Assembly (NCBI RefSeq): GCF_000962805.1 | Contig: NZ_JZTW01000007.1 | Coordinates: forward strand, 1-64,000 | Length of the DNA: 64,000 bases | From: Pseudarthrobacter chlorophenolicus | GTDB taxonomy: Bacteria; Actinomycetota; Actinomycetes; Actinomycetales; Micrococcaceae | Direction: 5' to 3' | Translations under genes and position numbers: made by a program | Part shown: positions 8,848 to 17,529 of the stretch, in pieces | Position numbering within the stretch: position 1 is the first letter of the stretch | How the letters are laid out: each line of letters begins with the position of its first letter | The notes under the pieces: generated by a model | Databases searched by the model: none | Seen by the model: only the letters and a program-made list of their open reading frames with translations | What the model was told of the DNA's origin: nothing

Positions 8848-10040
8848 GCGTTCTCCTCGAAAGTCATGGGCGGCTCTTCTGTAGGTGCCCGCCCGTCACG
8901 GATGATGCCGGCCACAATCCCGGCCCGGCGCCGCACTGACTCTACTTCCGCGGTGGAGGCGCCCACCAGATTGACGTGGCCGATCTTGCGGCCTGGCCGA
9001 ACGGACTTGCCGTAGCAGTGCACCTTGGCAGCCGGTTCGCTGGCCAGGGCCTGCGGGAATGCCGCATACAGATCTTGGTTGTCGCCGCCCAGGAAGTTCT
9101 TCATGACTGTTACCGGAGCCAGCGCGTCAGTAGCGCCCAGTGGAAGGTTCAGGACTGCACGCAGGTGCTGCTCAAACTGGCTGGTTACTGCCCCGTCCTG
9201 GGTCCAGTGCCCGGTGTTGTGGGGGCGCATCGCCAATTCATTGATCAGGAAGCCCGCCCCGGTCCCGGGTGTCTCAAACAGTTCCACTGCCAGGACGCCG
9301 GTAACACCGAGTTCTGCGGCGATCCGCAACGCGGCGTCCTCGGCTGCTGCCGCAACCTCCACCGGGATGTCCTGGGCGGGGGCGATGACTTCGTCGCACA
9401 CGCCGTCCACCTGGATGGTGTGGACAACAGGCCAGGCGCGGGCCTCACCGTCCGGCGTCCGTGCCACCAGCGCTGAAAGCTCACGGGTAAACTCAACCTT
9501 GGCCTCCGCCAGGAGCGGGCTCATGGCAGCGAACCAGTCGGCTGTCTCGGCGGCCTCGTCCGGCGAACCGACGATCCTGACGCCCTTGCCGTCGTAGCCC
9601 CCACGCGGAGTCTTCAGGACCACAGGCCAGCCGGTGTCGTCGCCGAAGCGCACCAGCGCATCAACGTCGTCAACGGAGGCCCACGCCGGGTTGGGCAGCT
9701 CCAGCCGGTCAATGGCTGCCCGCATCACCAGTTTGTCCTGGGCATGGATGAGGGCGTCGGGGCCAGGCTGGATGTTGACCCCGGCCTCCTGGAGTGCCCG
9801 AAGGTGGGCAGCCGGGACGTGCTCGTGGTCAAAAGTCATGACGTCGAGGTCTTTGGCAAAGTCCAGGAGCGTCTGCAGGTCCTTGTAGTCTCCCACCGGG
9901 GAAGTGGAGACCGCGGAGACGGCCGACACGTCCTCACCTTCCGCCAGGACTCGGAGTTCGAAGCCGAGGGCAGTCGCGGCTGGGGCCATCATTCGGGCAA
10001 GCTGGCCGCCGCCAACAACACCTATTACTGGAAAAGTCAC
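8844..10040 (-). CDS. purK: N5-carboxyaminoimidazole ribonucleotide synthase
   Basis: ATP-grasp enzyme that carboxylates AIR with bicarbonate and ATP to give N5-CAIR; PurE uses the product. The 398-aa protein starts [13 protein letters not shown] and has the ATP-grasp block [12 protein letters not shown] and [14 protein letters not shown] chose GTG at 10040 because the family's first beta strand starts right after it and GTAGG lies upstream; the longer frame to 10151 adds 37 residues without family similarity. It is first in purK-purE-LCP(-manA). Confidence 0.96.
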   Translation of the reverse strand: MTFPVIGVVGGGQLARMMAPAATALGFELRVLAEGEDVSAVSAVSTSPVGDYKDLQTLLDFAKDLDVMTFDHEHVPAAHLRALQEAGVNIQPGPDALIHAQDKLVMRAAIDRLELPNPAWASVDDVDALVRFGDDTGWPVVLKTPRGGYDGKGVRIVGSPDEAAETADWFAAMSPLLAEAKVEFTRELSALVARTPDGEARAWPVVHTIQVDGVCDEVIAPAQDIPVEVAAAAEDAALRIAAELGVTGVLAVELFETPGTGAGFLINELAMRPHNTGHWTQDGAVTSQFEQHLRAVLNLPLGATDALAPVTVMKNFLGGDNQDLYAAFPQALASEPAAKVHCYGKSVRPGRKIGHVNLVGASTAEVESVRRRAGIVAGIIRDGRAPTEEPPMTFEENA

Positions 10041-10163
10041 ATCTGCCAGCCTACCGAAAACCGCCGGATATCCCGGCTTCCGGCCGTGGCGGAAAACGAG
10101 AATCGAGGTAACGCGGCACCTCAAGCGCCGATTATTGGGAGGCTGCTCCAAGGTTCAAGGCGC

Positions 10164-10169
10164 TAAAAT
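10164..10169 (+). promoter_or_regulatory. Possible -10 of the GtrA-like gene
   Basis: TAAAAT, 5 of 6 matches to TATAAT, lies 47 nt before the GtrA-like start in the purK/gtrA divergent gap. No good -35 is visible, so this is weakly supported. Confidence 0.3.
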
Positions 10170-10215
10170 AGATCTCTGGCCAAGAGGCCCACACGTTATA
10201 AGGCCTTGGAGGGTC

Positions 10216-10773
10216 ATGATTTCCGCACTTGCAGACCGCATCCGGGGCCTGGCTTCGCTGTTTTGGCGCGAGGTTGCCAAATTTGGGGCGGTGGGCGGTG
10301 TAGCCTTCGTCATCGACAACGGCCTGACGTATTACCTCATGCACGGTCCCATGACGGACAGCGAAGCCAAGGCCCGGTTCGTTGGAGCCACGGTGGCCAC
10401 TATCTTCTCGTGGATCGCCAACCGGTTCTGGACCTTCCGCCACCGCCGCCAGGACAATGTCGTGCGCGAGTTCGTCATGTTCGTCATCATCAACGGCATC
10501 GGCATAGGCATCTCAACCGGGTTTACGGCCCTGGCCAAGTACGGTCTCGGCGTCACGGACAAGAACCTGTTGTTCCTGGCCGGTGTGGTCGGCATTCTGG
10601 TGGCCACGGTGGTGCGCTTCTTCGCCTACCGATTCCTCGTATTCAATAAGGAACTGGACGAAGAGCCGGCGTTCTCGCATGACCACGAGCTCATCGAAGT
10701 GCACCACCACGGTGCGCCGGTGGCCGCAGACAATGAGCGCCAGCCGTCCGCAGACGGTCCCGCCAAGTCATAG
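10216..10773 (+). CDS. GtrA-like membrane protein
   Basis: A 185-aa GtrA/DPMS-type membrane protein. The family is linked to transfer or flipping of polyprenyl-phosphate sugars for surface polysaccharides. Four helices are visible: FGAVGGVAFVIDNGLTYYLM near residue 20, FVGATVATIFSWIANRFWTF near 60, EFVMFVIINGIGIGISTGF near 90 and LLFLAGVVGILVATVVRFFAYRFLVF near 125. A charged, His-rich tail follows. The ATG at 10216 follows GGAGGG with only 2 nt spacing, with AAGG slightly further up; an upstream frame lacks family similarity. It is divergent from purK. The sugar substrate is unknown. Confidence 0.88.
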   Translation: MISALADRIRGLASLFWREVAKFGAVGGVAFVIDNGLTYYLMHGPMTDSEAKARFVGATVATIFSWIANRFWTFRHRRQDNVVREFVMFVIINGIGIGISTGFTALAKYGLGVTDKNLLFLAGVVGILVATVVRFFAYRFLVFNKELDEEPAFSHDHELIEVHHHGAPVAADNERQPSADGPAKS

Positions 10774-10824
10774 GGGCAGGTTTCCGCTCCTGACAGTGGT
10801 ACCCCCGGCAGGCGACTCCCGGTG

Positions 10825-11553
10825 CTAGCTGCCGTGGATGCGTTCGGCGGCCAGCAGCTTGTCGGTCAGCTGGACGTCCGGGTGCGTGATCACCACGGAT
10901 CCGTCCTGCTTCCACGCTCCAAGGGCATTGGAGAGGGCAGCCTCCAGTCCGTCCGCGGCCGGAATGTGCAGGCGGACGCCTTCGTCGTGGCTGGCGGCAA
11001 ATCCCTCCAGCAGGTCTTGCTGGCGGTGCTCACGGCCATCCGATCCTGAGATGGCCCGCGCCAGGGGATCGGGATCGGCGTGCGCCAGGAAAACATCTCC
11101 GTGCAGCCGCACCTCGGCGGCGTAGTCGAGGCAGCCGCCGGTGAGCTCGCCGGGCCACCTCATGGCCAGGGCAGGAAGCGCGACGGCGATAACGGCGTCG
11201 TAGGTTTGTCCTGCCGGTTCCTGCCCGGCCGTGTTGCCGTTCAGCCGGTCGGGGTCGGCCGTGACGAGGAAATCGGCACCCGGACCGTCCAGGACGGTTT
11301 CGAGGCCCAGCTGCCATGCAGCGAGGGCCCACACCATGGTTTTCCAGTGCGGGGGAAGGGCCAGGCTGATTTTCATGCCGGGCTCGGCGTCGAGCTCGTC
11401 CTGCAGCAGGTTGCTGGTCTTCGCCACCCAGTTGTCCAGCACCCTGCCGGAAAGTTCCACGCGCTCGCCCTCCGGCCCGTACCACGTCAGCCGCGGTGCG
11501 GTGGAGTTGCCGGTGCGGAGGTTGTTCATCAGCTGGATTGCCGGAGTAGTCAT
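10825..11553 (-). CDS. TIGR03089 family protein (partial adenylate-forming fold)
   Basis: A 242-aa actinobacterial protein of the TIGR03089 family. Its first about 100 residues resemble the N-terminus of AMP-forming acyl-CoA ligases (LTWYGPEGERVELSGRVLDNWVAKTSNLLQ, then PPHWKTMVWALAAWQLG). The TSGTTG-type ATP-binding loop and the C-terminal catalytic domain are absent. The size is normal for the family, so this is not a fresh truncation. The function is unknown. The ATG at 11553 is supported by AGGA 7-10 nt upstream; the same bases read as CAGGAT 6 nt from the start. It is divergent from the whiB gene. Confidence 0.85.
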   Translation of the reverse strand: MTTPAIQLMNNLRTGNSTAPRLTWYGPEGERVELSGRVLDNWVAKTSNLLQDELDAEPGMKISLALPPHWKTMVWALAAWQLGLETVLDGPGADFLVTADPDRLNGNTAGQEPAGQTYDAVIAVALPALAMRWPGELTGGCLDYAAEVRLHGDVFLAHADPDPLARAISGSDGREHRQQDLLEGFAASHDEGVRLHIPAADGLEAALSNALGAWKQDGSVVITHPDVQLTDKLLAAERIHGS

Positions 11554-11830
11554 GCGTCCATCCTGCCACTGGCCGCGGTGCCGGTCATCCGGTCCGGACG
11601 TCCCGGCATCAGGGGCCGCCATGCCCGCATGAGATTCTTATCACATCCGATAGTAAGCGGGCTTGCTATTTGCGCTGAAGAGCGATATTTTGCCGCGGCT
11701 ACAGCGATTCCGGCCCGTATTCCACCTTGCAAGCCGGTGAGGGTGGGGGAGGCGGCTCCAGGGGCAAAAATTCCCGGGCGTGGCGTGCGCGTGGTTCGCA
11801 GGGTTCACTGATTATTATCCCGGCTGCGGC

Positions 11831-11859
11831 TTGACTCGCCTTAGTTACACACGTGTAAT
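11831..11859 (+). promoter_or_regulatory. Strong sigma70-type promoter of the whiB-like gene
   Basis: -35 TTGACT (11831-11836), a 17-bp spacer and -10 TGTAAT (11854-11859), each matching consensus at 5 of 6 positions. This is the best canonical promoter in the window. The start codon is at 11948, so the 5' UTR is about 80 nt. Confidence 0.75.
11845..11858. promoter_or_regulatory. Dyad operator candidate in the whiB promoter
   Basis: TTACAC and GTGTAA form a perfect 6-bp inverted repeat around AC. It overlaps the end of the spacer and all but the last base of the -10, and extends imperfectly outward (8 of 10 positions). The position suits a repressor. The binding protein is unknown. Confidence 0.5.
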
Positions 11860-11947
11860 TAGATATCTAAAGGCAACTGCGTAAATACCGGCACACAACC
11901 GAGTGTCCACGTATCCAGGCAGGGGCTGCAACATCAGGAGGGTCGCC

Positions 11948-12481
11948 GTGGGGCAAGCAGAGCGTATCCAGGAAGATGCCGTCGTGGCCGGACAGGCTAC
12001 GGCAAGGTACCGTGCCCGGGGGGTGCCCAGCGATTGGTACGTGGATCCCGCCGATCCCGCTGCCGCGGAGCGCTACAACAGCAACACCGGGACAGCCCTC
12101 GAGGACCAGGCCACCGCATTCCTGGCCGCCCACGAAGCCCTTCTCGACGGCGGGGCGGAACCGGAAGACGAACTGGACCCGCCCATGGAATTGGCTGCAC
12201 CGGGAACGGTGCAGCCGGTGTGGATCGGCTTGCCGCTCCAGCAGGACTTCGATGACGAAGGGGAACTGGGCTGGCAGACAGATGCCCTGTGCGCCCAAAC
12301 TGATCCTGAAGCTTTCTTCCCGGAAAAGGGCGGCTCCACCCGTGATGCCAAGAAGGTCTGCGGTGCGTGCAACGTCCGCTCGCAGTGCCTGGAGTACGCG
12401 TTGGCCAATGACGAACGGTTCGGCATCTGGGGAGGCCTTTCCGAGCGTGAGCGCCGACGACTGAGGAAGCGAGCGGTCTAA
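11948..12481 (+). CDS. WhiB2-type iron-sulfur transcriptional regulator
   Basis: WhiB-like proteins bind a redox- and NO-sensitive 4Fe-4S cluster and regulate transcription with the main sigma factor. WhiB2 (WhmD in mycobacteria, WhiB in Streptomyces) controls septation and division. All four cluster cysteines are present: Cys115, Cys138, Cys141 and Cys147 (CGAC spacing), then the turn FGIWGGLSERERRRLRK. The C-terminal sequence matches the WhiB2 subgroup best. At 177 aa it has 114 residues before the first Cys, unusually long. The GTG at 11948 has AGGAGGG 7 nt upstream. Its stop overlaps the probable ATT start of the next gene. Confidence 0.92.
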   Translation: MGQAERIQEDAVVAGQATARYRARGVPSDWYVDPADPAAAERYNSNTGTALEDQATAFLAAHEALLDGGAEPEDELDPPMELAAPGTVQPVWIGLPLQQDFDDEGELGWQTDALCAQTDPEAFFPEKGGSTRDAKKVCGACNVRSQCLEYALANDERFGIWGGLSERERRRLRKRAV

Positions 12482-15400
12482 TTCACCAGGATGTCCATGT
12501 CACTGCCGTTGTGGTTTCCCACAACGGCAGTGCCTATCTCCCCAGAACGCTTGCAGGATTGGCGGACCAGACCCGGCCGGTCGACTACGCGATAGGCGTC
12601 GATACTGGGTCCGGCGACGACTCCCGGTTCCTTCTCGAAAACACTTTGGGCCGAGCCCATGTCGTCTCCCATGATCATGGGAAGGGCGGCATGGGCGCCG
12701 CTGTGTCCGCAGCCCTTTTGGAACTGGCGCCGGGCGGGGCAAGCAGGCCCGACGGCAAGCCGGAGTGGATCTGGCTGCTCCACGACGACGCCGCCCCCGC
12801 GCCGGAGGCCCTCGCCGAACTGCTCGGTGCCGTTGAACGTGCCCCGTCCGTGACCGTTGCCGGCTGCAAGCAGCTGGACTGGCACGAGGAACGGAAACTT
12901 ATCGACGTCGGACTGTCCACCAGCAGGTGGGCGGAACGGCTCACGCTCATCGACGCCGACGAGCTCGACCAGGGCCAGTATGACGGCCGTAGCGACACGT
13001 TTGCCGTCAACTCGGCGGGAATGCTTGTGCGGCGGGACGTGTGGGACCAGCTGGGCGGATTCGACCCCGGGCTCCCGGGTACTGGAGACGACGTCGATTT
13101 TTGCTGGCGCAACCGCCTGGCAGGAAACCGTGTTGTCGTAGTGCCGGCGGCCCGAATGTTCCATGTGGCGCACAGGCCGCACGGCCTGGGTAACCCGGCA
13201 GCAGCCAGGAAAGCCCAGGTACACCTACGGCTGAAGCACGCGCCGCTGGCGATGGTGCCGGTGCATGCCGTGGGAGCCCTGCTCGGAAGCCTCTTCAGGC
13301 TGGTCCTGAGCATCGTGGTCAAGGACCCGGCCCACGGAATCACCCAACTCGCCGCCACCTTTGCCGCCCTGGCCCGGCCACGGGCCCTTGCCCGTGCAAG
13401 GAAGTCGGCGCGGCAGAGCCGGCGCATCCGCCGGTCCGTCATCCGCAAGCTCCAGACGCCGCGGCGGGAAGTCTGGAGCCACCGGCGTTCCCTGATGGAA
13501 GCCATTGGAGCGGACGACAACCCCGCCGACGAACTTGAACAGGATCCCCTGGCGCACCAGCCCACCGGTGACTCCGCAGACGATTTCGCCGCGCTGGCAA
13601 CCCGGAAGCGTGGCTGGGTGGGCAACGGTGCCCTGGCCGCCTTCATCATCGCTTCCCTTGCCTCGCTGCTGGGCCTGGCAGGCCTTCTCCGCGCGGAGGC
13701 TGTGGCCGGCGGCGGCCTCATCCCCATCTCCACTGGCCTGGGTGACATATGGCAGAACGCCTCTGGCTGGTGGATCAACCTCGGCGCGGGGCTTCCCGGC
13801 CACGGGGACCCCTTCGATTACGTGCTGTGGATCCTGGGGGTGCTGGGCGGCGGCAACGCAAACGCCGCCATGGCGTGGCTCATTATCCTTGGTACGCCAC
13901 TGTCCGGCCTGACGGCGTGGTTCGCCGCTGGCGGCCTGACCACCCGGCGGCGGCTCCGCCTGGTTGCCGCACTGTTTTGGTCGGCTGCGCCGGCGCTGCA
14001 GGTTGCCCTGAACCAGGGGCGGGCCGGAGCCCTTGTGGCGCACTTGATGATTCCACTGGTTGTCCTGGCCCTGCTGCGGGCCACGGGTTCCGCTGTGGGC
14101 CACGGCCGCCACGCGGTACCGCAACCGGGGCTCCGTGCGGGCGAGAAACCGGCTGTCCGGCCGGGAATCAACGGAACACCGTCCTGGACTGCCGCGGCCG
14201 CGGCAGGGCTTGTCCTCGCTGTCACGGTTGCTTCCGCGCCTTCCCTCCTGGTCCCGGCAGCCCTGATCATCATCATCTGTGGGCTTCGAATGGGCCGACG
14301 CGGCCGGACCGTTTGGTGGGCCCTCCTGCCGAGCGCTGCGTTGTTTATTCCGTTCGGCATTTCGGTGCTCGACAGGCCGCGGGCCCTGCTTGCCGACCCC
14401 GGCATGCCCCTGCCCTTTGAGGCTGCACCGCTCTGGCAGCAGTTCCTGGCCCAGCCGCTGGCGTTCGACCCCGCCAAGGGGCTGGCAGGGCTGCCGCCCT
14501 TCGAAGACGGGGCGCTGCCGTGGGCCCTGGTGCTGGCGGTCCTCCTGGCAGCACCGGTACTGATCCTTGCTGTCTCGGCCCTTTTCGCCCCAGGACGCGG
14601 GTCCGAGCTGACACGGGCGCTGTGGGCAGCGGCCACCATAGCGCTGGCCTGCGGATGGCTCGCCACCCAGGTGGCCACCGGCGCCACTTCGGACAGCCTG
14701 GTTACCCCGTTCACCGGACCGGCTGTGTCCGCCGCCGCGTTTGCCCTCCTGGGTGCGGGGCTGCTGGGAGCCGAACGGTTCCTGAACGCAGCCGGCCGGG
14801 CAGCCGCCAAAGAACCGCGCCGGGCCACGGTGGCCAATGCAGCGGTGGCAGTGGGCATGGCAGTTCTTCTGGTGGGCCCGCTGGCCAGCATGGCTGCTTG
14901 GTCTGCCCAAAACCTGCTTCGGACCGGCACAGCGACCGCGGCGCCGGCCGCTGCCGAAGAATCCGGCACACCCGGGCTCGGTACAGCCAGGCTCGTAGAG
15001 GCTGCCAGTACCCGAACCCTGCCAGCCACCGCGATCGACCGCGGGACCGGCGCTGAGCAGACACGGACCCTGCTGATCGGCACCCGCGAGGACGGCACCT
15101 ATGACGCTTCGCTGATGCGTGGGGCGGGGACCACACTGGACAGCCTGTCCTCTATTGCCACTGCCCGGAGCATCACGGGTCCTGCGGGAGCGGAAACGGT
15201 GCGCGGCGACGACGACGTCACAGCATCCGTCCGCCGGGTAGTTGCCACACTGGTTGCCGGGCAGGGAGTTGATCCGCGCGAGGACCTTGAGGAGCTCGGC
15301 GCCGGATTCGTGGTCCTGCGCTCCGCCGATACCGCGGCTCAACTGACCGCAAGCCGGATGGACGCCGTCCCGGGGCTTGTAGCCGTGGGGCAGACCGACG

Positions 15401-15849
15401 TCGGCTGGCTCTGGCGCATCACGTCCCGGAACCAGTCCGCCACGCAGGCCGCGGAAGTTGCCCACCGCGTCAGGATTGCGGACAGCAACGGCGCCACGCT
15501 GGCCATGCTGCCGTCAGACGTCAACGACGTCGATGCCTCCGTTGCCGCCGGCCCCGAAGGCCGACTGGTGGTACTCGCCGAACGCGCCGATGCCGGCTGG
15601 ACCGCTTGGCTCGATGGCCGGAAGCTTACATCCACCACGTCCGGATGGGCGCAGGCGTTCACGCTGCCGGCGTCGGGCGGACAGCTGACAGTACGCTACG
15701 AAAATCCCTGGTCCTGGTGGGTTGGAGCAGCCCAGGTCACCATCATCGGCCTGACGGTCATGCTGGCCATCCCCATGCCGGTCAACAGGCCCAGGACCGG
15801 GCTGTCACGCGACGAAGGCGCCCTGCGTAAGGAAAAGCAGAATGCATGA
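12481..15849 (+). CDS. Giant membrane protein with N-terminal GT2 glycosyltransferase
   Basis: A protein of about 1122 aa. The N-terminal 240 or so residues form a GT-A family 2 glycosyltransferase (VTAVVVSHNGSAYLPRTL, DTGSGDD, WLLHDDAAP, FCWRNRL). An Arg-rich linker and many transmembrane helices follow (from about residue 375 to 820), then an extracytoplasmic domain and a last helix near 1090. The only ATG/GTG/TTG near the front, GTG at 12511, would delete the first nucleotide-binding strand. I therefore prefer ATT at 12481, which overlaps the whiB stop as TAATT with GAGGAAG upstream. It is likely an envelope glycan enzyme; donor and acceptor are unknown. Confidence 0.86.
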   Translation: MHQDVHVTAVVVSHNGSAYLPRTLAGLADQTRPVDYAIGVDTGSGDDSRFLLENTLGRAHVVSHDHGKGGMGAAVSAALLELAPGGASRPDGKPEWIWLLHDDAAPAPEALAELLGAVERAPSVTVAGCKQLDWHEERKLIDVGLSTSRWAERLTLIDADELDQGQYDGRSDTFAVNSAGMLVRRDVWDQLGGFDPGLPGTGDDVDFCWRNRLAGNRVVVVPAARMFHVAHRPHGLGNPAAARKAQVHLRLKHAPLAMVPVHAVGALLGSLFRLVLSIVVKDPAHGITQLAATFAALARPRALARARKSARQSRRIRRSVIRKLQTPRREVWSHRRSLMEAIGADDNPADELEQDPLAHQPTGDSADDFAALATRKRGWVGNGALAAFIIASLASLLGLAGLLRAEAVAGGGLIPISTGLGDIWQNASGWWINLGAGLPGHGDPFDYVLWILGVLGGGNANAAMAWLIILGTPLSGLTAWFAAGGLTTRRRLRLVAALFWSAAPALQVALNQGRAGALVAHLMIPLVVLALLRATGSAVGHGRHAVPQPGLRAGEKPAVRPGINGTPSWTAAAAAGLVLAVTVASAPSLLVPAALIIIICGLRMGRRGRTVWWALLPSAALFIPFGISVLDRPRALLADPGMPLPFEAAPLWQQFLAQPLAFDPAKGLAGLPPFEDGALPWALVLAVLLAAPVLILAVSALFAPGRGSELTRALWAAATIALACGWLATQVATGATSDSLVTPFTGPAVSAAAFALLGAGLLGAERFLNAAGRAAAKEPRRATVANAAVAVGMAVLLVGPLASMAAWSAQNLLRTGTATAAPAAAEESGTPGLGTARLVEAASTRTLPATAIDRGTGAEQTRTLLIGTREDGTYDASLMRGAGTTLDSLSSIATARSITGPAGAETVRGDDDVTASVRRVVATLVAGQGVDPREDLEELGAGFVVLRSADTAAQLTASRMDAVPGLVAVGQTDVGWLWRITSRNQSATQAAEVAHRVRIADSNGATLAMLPSDVNDVDASVAAGPEGRLVVLAERADAGWTAWLDGRKLTSTTSGWAQAFTLPASGGQLTVRYENPWSWWVGAAQVTIIGLTVMLAIPMPVNRPRTGLSRDEGALRKEKQNA
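12501..12532 (+). repeat. Perfect 14-bp inverted repeat over the front of the GT2 gene
   Basis: Positions 12501-12514 pair perfectly with 12519-12532 across a TTTC loop. The hairpin lies inside the first codons of the glycosyltransferase, starts 20 nt after the proposed ATT start, and buries the alternative GTG at 12511 in its stem. It could hinder translation initiation or be a by-product of the VVVSHNG coding sequence. Confidence 0.75.
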
Positions 15850-17518
15850 GCACCCCACCCGTCCCGGCGCAGCCGATGCCGGATCCGGACCGGACCGGAC
15901 CGGACTGCAGGGCCAGAAGGACTCCGGCGCGGCGGTCGTCCCCGCCGGCGCGAAGCGGCGAAGGGCGGCCCTGGCCGGGGCCGCCACAGCCGTCCTGGTC
16001 CTGGCCTGCGCCGGCGGCGTCGTTGCCGCAGGTTCGCTGCTGCCCAGCGCCGGCTCCAGCCGAAGCGTCCAGCCCGCTGCTGCCGCTGTTCCCGCCGGAA
16101 CCAGCGTGGGCGTGTGCCCGGGCCCGGCCCGCCTCCTGGAAGGCACCGAGGCAGGGACCGACCCACAGTTCAGCCCCGAGTCGGACACCGCCGCCACCAG
16201 CGTGACCGGCGCGGTACTCGGGACTGCGGGAGTAGTACCCGGAAGCCGGCTGTCGCGGCTGGACGGGGCCACCGCCGTCGAGATCGCCAAGGCTCCGGGC
16301 GCACCGGCGTCAGAAGGTCCGCGCCAGGAACTGCTGGCCGGAACAGTATCCGGCCGTGGCGTGGACGCGGTCTCTGTCCTCAGCGCCGACGCCGTGGCCA
16401 ACCAGAAGGCGTCCGCAGCGGGGGCCATGATCTTCAGGGCAACGGACGGTGACCTGCAGGGTTCGGCTGCGGCCAACTGCCTGCAGCCCTCCAACGACCA
16501 ATGGCTTGCCGGGGCGAGTACCACCGTGGGCCGGACATCGGTGTTGGTCCTGAGCAATGCTTCCAGCAGCCCGGCCACCGTCAGCCTTGAGCTGTTCGGC
16601 GGCAAGGGGCAGATCCAGGCACCAGGAAGCCGCGGCCTGCTGGTGGCGCCGGAAACCACCCGTTCAGTGGTGCTGGCCGGGCTGGCGCCGGGCGAGGAGC
16701 AGCTGAGCGTCCGTGTCCGCAGCACCGGAGGCCCCATTGCGGCGGCTATCCAGCAGAGTGTCCTGCGCGGCCTGACACCCGGGGGAGTGGATTTCATCAC
16801 GCCAGGCGCCGCACCCGCCGTCCGCCAGGTGATGACCGGCGTTGACATCCAAGACGCTGCCGGCATCGCAGCACTCACCTCGAAGCCAGGGTATGCAGAC
16901 GCCGCGCCCGCACTGGAAATCACTGTCCCGGGGCCGTCCGACGCCGTGGTCGAGATCAAGCTCTACGGCCGGGACGGCCAGAAAGCACTCCCCTCCGGCG
17001 GTGTGATCACGGCCAAAGCCAACTCCATCACCGAAGTATCCCTGGCAGGGGTACCGGCGGGGAACTACACGGTAGCGGCGTCGTCGGACGTCTCCTTCGT
17101 GGCGGCCACGCGCATTACCCGCGGCCTGCAGGCGAACCAACCATCGGACATCGCCTGGGCGGCATCCGGAATCCGGCTGGGCAGCCAGCATGTGGTGGCA
17201 GTACCCAAGGGCGGCACCCGCCAACTGGTCTTTGGCGCCCTCGACGCCAGGGCCACCATCACCTACGCCGCGATCACCGCCGACGGCAAGGTAAAGGCGC
17301 CGGCCACCGCCGATATCGCCGGCGGAACAACAGCATCCATCACCGTCCCCAATGAGACTGACGGGGCCGAGGTTGTGGGCTACGTGGTGTCCGCTTCCGG
17401 CGACGCCGCATACGGCGCGGTCCTGCTGGGACAGGAGGGCCGCAGCGACGTTTCATCCCTGCCGTTCCAGGCTGCAGCCGCCGGACAGGAAACGGTCCCT
17501 GTAGCCTTGGGCTACTGA
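15842..17518 (+). CDS. DUF5719 family secreted or membrane-anchored protein
   Basis: A 558-aa protein of the actinobacterial DUF5719 family, of unknown function. A cytoplasmic N-terminus of about 40 residues precedes one transmembrane helix (about 41-68, Ala/Val/Leu-rich). A long extracytoplasmic beta-rich part rich in Gly, Ala, Thr and Val follows. Its start overlaps the end of the giant glycosyltransferase by 8 bp, so the pair is translationally coupled. The two are therefore likely to act together at the cell surface. The ATG at 15842 is preceded by GTAAGGAAAAGCAGA. It converges on the next minus-strand gene with an 11-bp gap. Confidence 0.88.
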   Translation: MHEHPTRPGAADAGSGPDRTGLQGQKDSGAAVVPAGAKRRRAALAGAATAVLVLACAGGVVAAGSLLPSAGSSRSVQPAAAAVPAGTSVGVCPGPARLLEGTEAGTDPQFSPESDTAATSVTGAVLGTAGVVPGSRLSRLDGATAVEIAKAPGAPASEGPRQELLAGTVSGRGVDAVSVLSADAVANQKASAAGAMIFRATDGDLQGSAAANCLQPSNDQWLAGASTTVGRTSVLVLSNASSSPATVSLELFGGKGQIQAPGSRGLLVAPETTRSVVLAGLAPGEEQLSVRVRSTGGPIAAAIQQSVLRGLTPGGVDFITPGAAPAVRQVMTGVDIQDAAGIAALTSKPGYADAAPALEITVPGPSDAVVEIKLYGRDGQKALPSGGVITAKANSITEVSLAGVPAGNYTVAASSDVSFVAATRITRGLQANQPSDIAWAASGIRLGSQHVVAVPKGGTRQLVFGALDARATITYAAITADGKVKAPATADIAGGTTASITVPNETDGAEVVGYVVSASGDAAYGAVLLGQEGRSDVSSLPFQAAAAGQETVPVALGY

Positions 17519-17529
17519 CCGCCGGGCAT

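Larger units (their letters stand above)
11554..11947. other. Divergent intergenic region upstream of the whiB-like gene
   Basis: A gap of 394 bp without a supported gene. Its AT-rich right part holds the strong whiB promoter and a dyad (listed separately) and a roughly 90-nt whiB 5' UTR. The middle (about 11635-11700) has AT-rich stretches that could hold the promoter of the leftward TIGR03089 gene, but no clear -35/-10 pair is seen. Confidence 0.6.
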
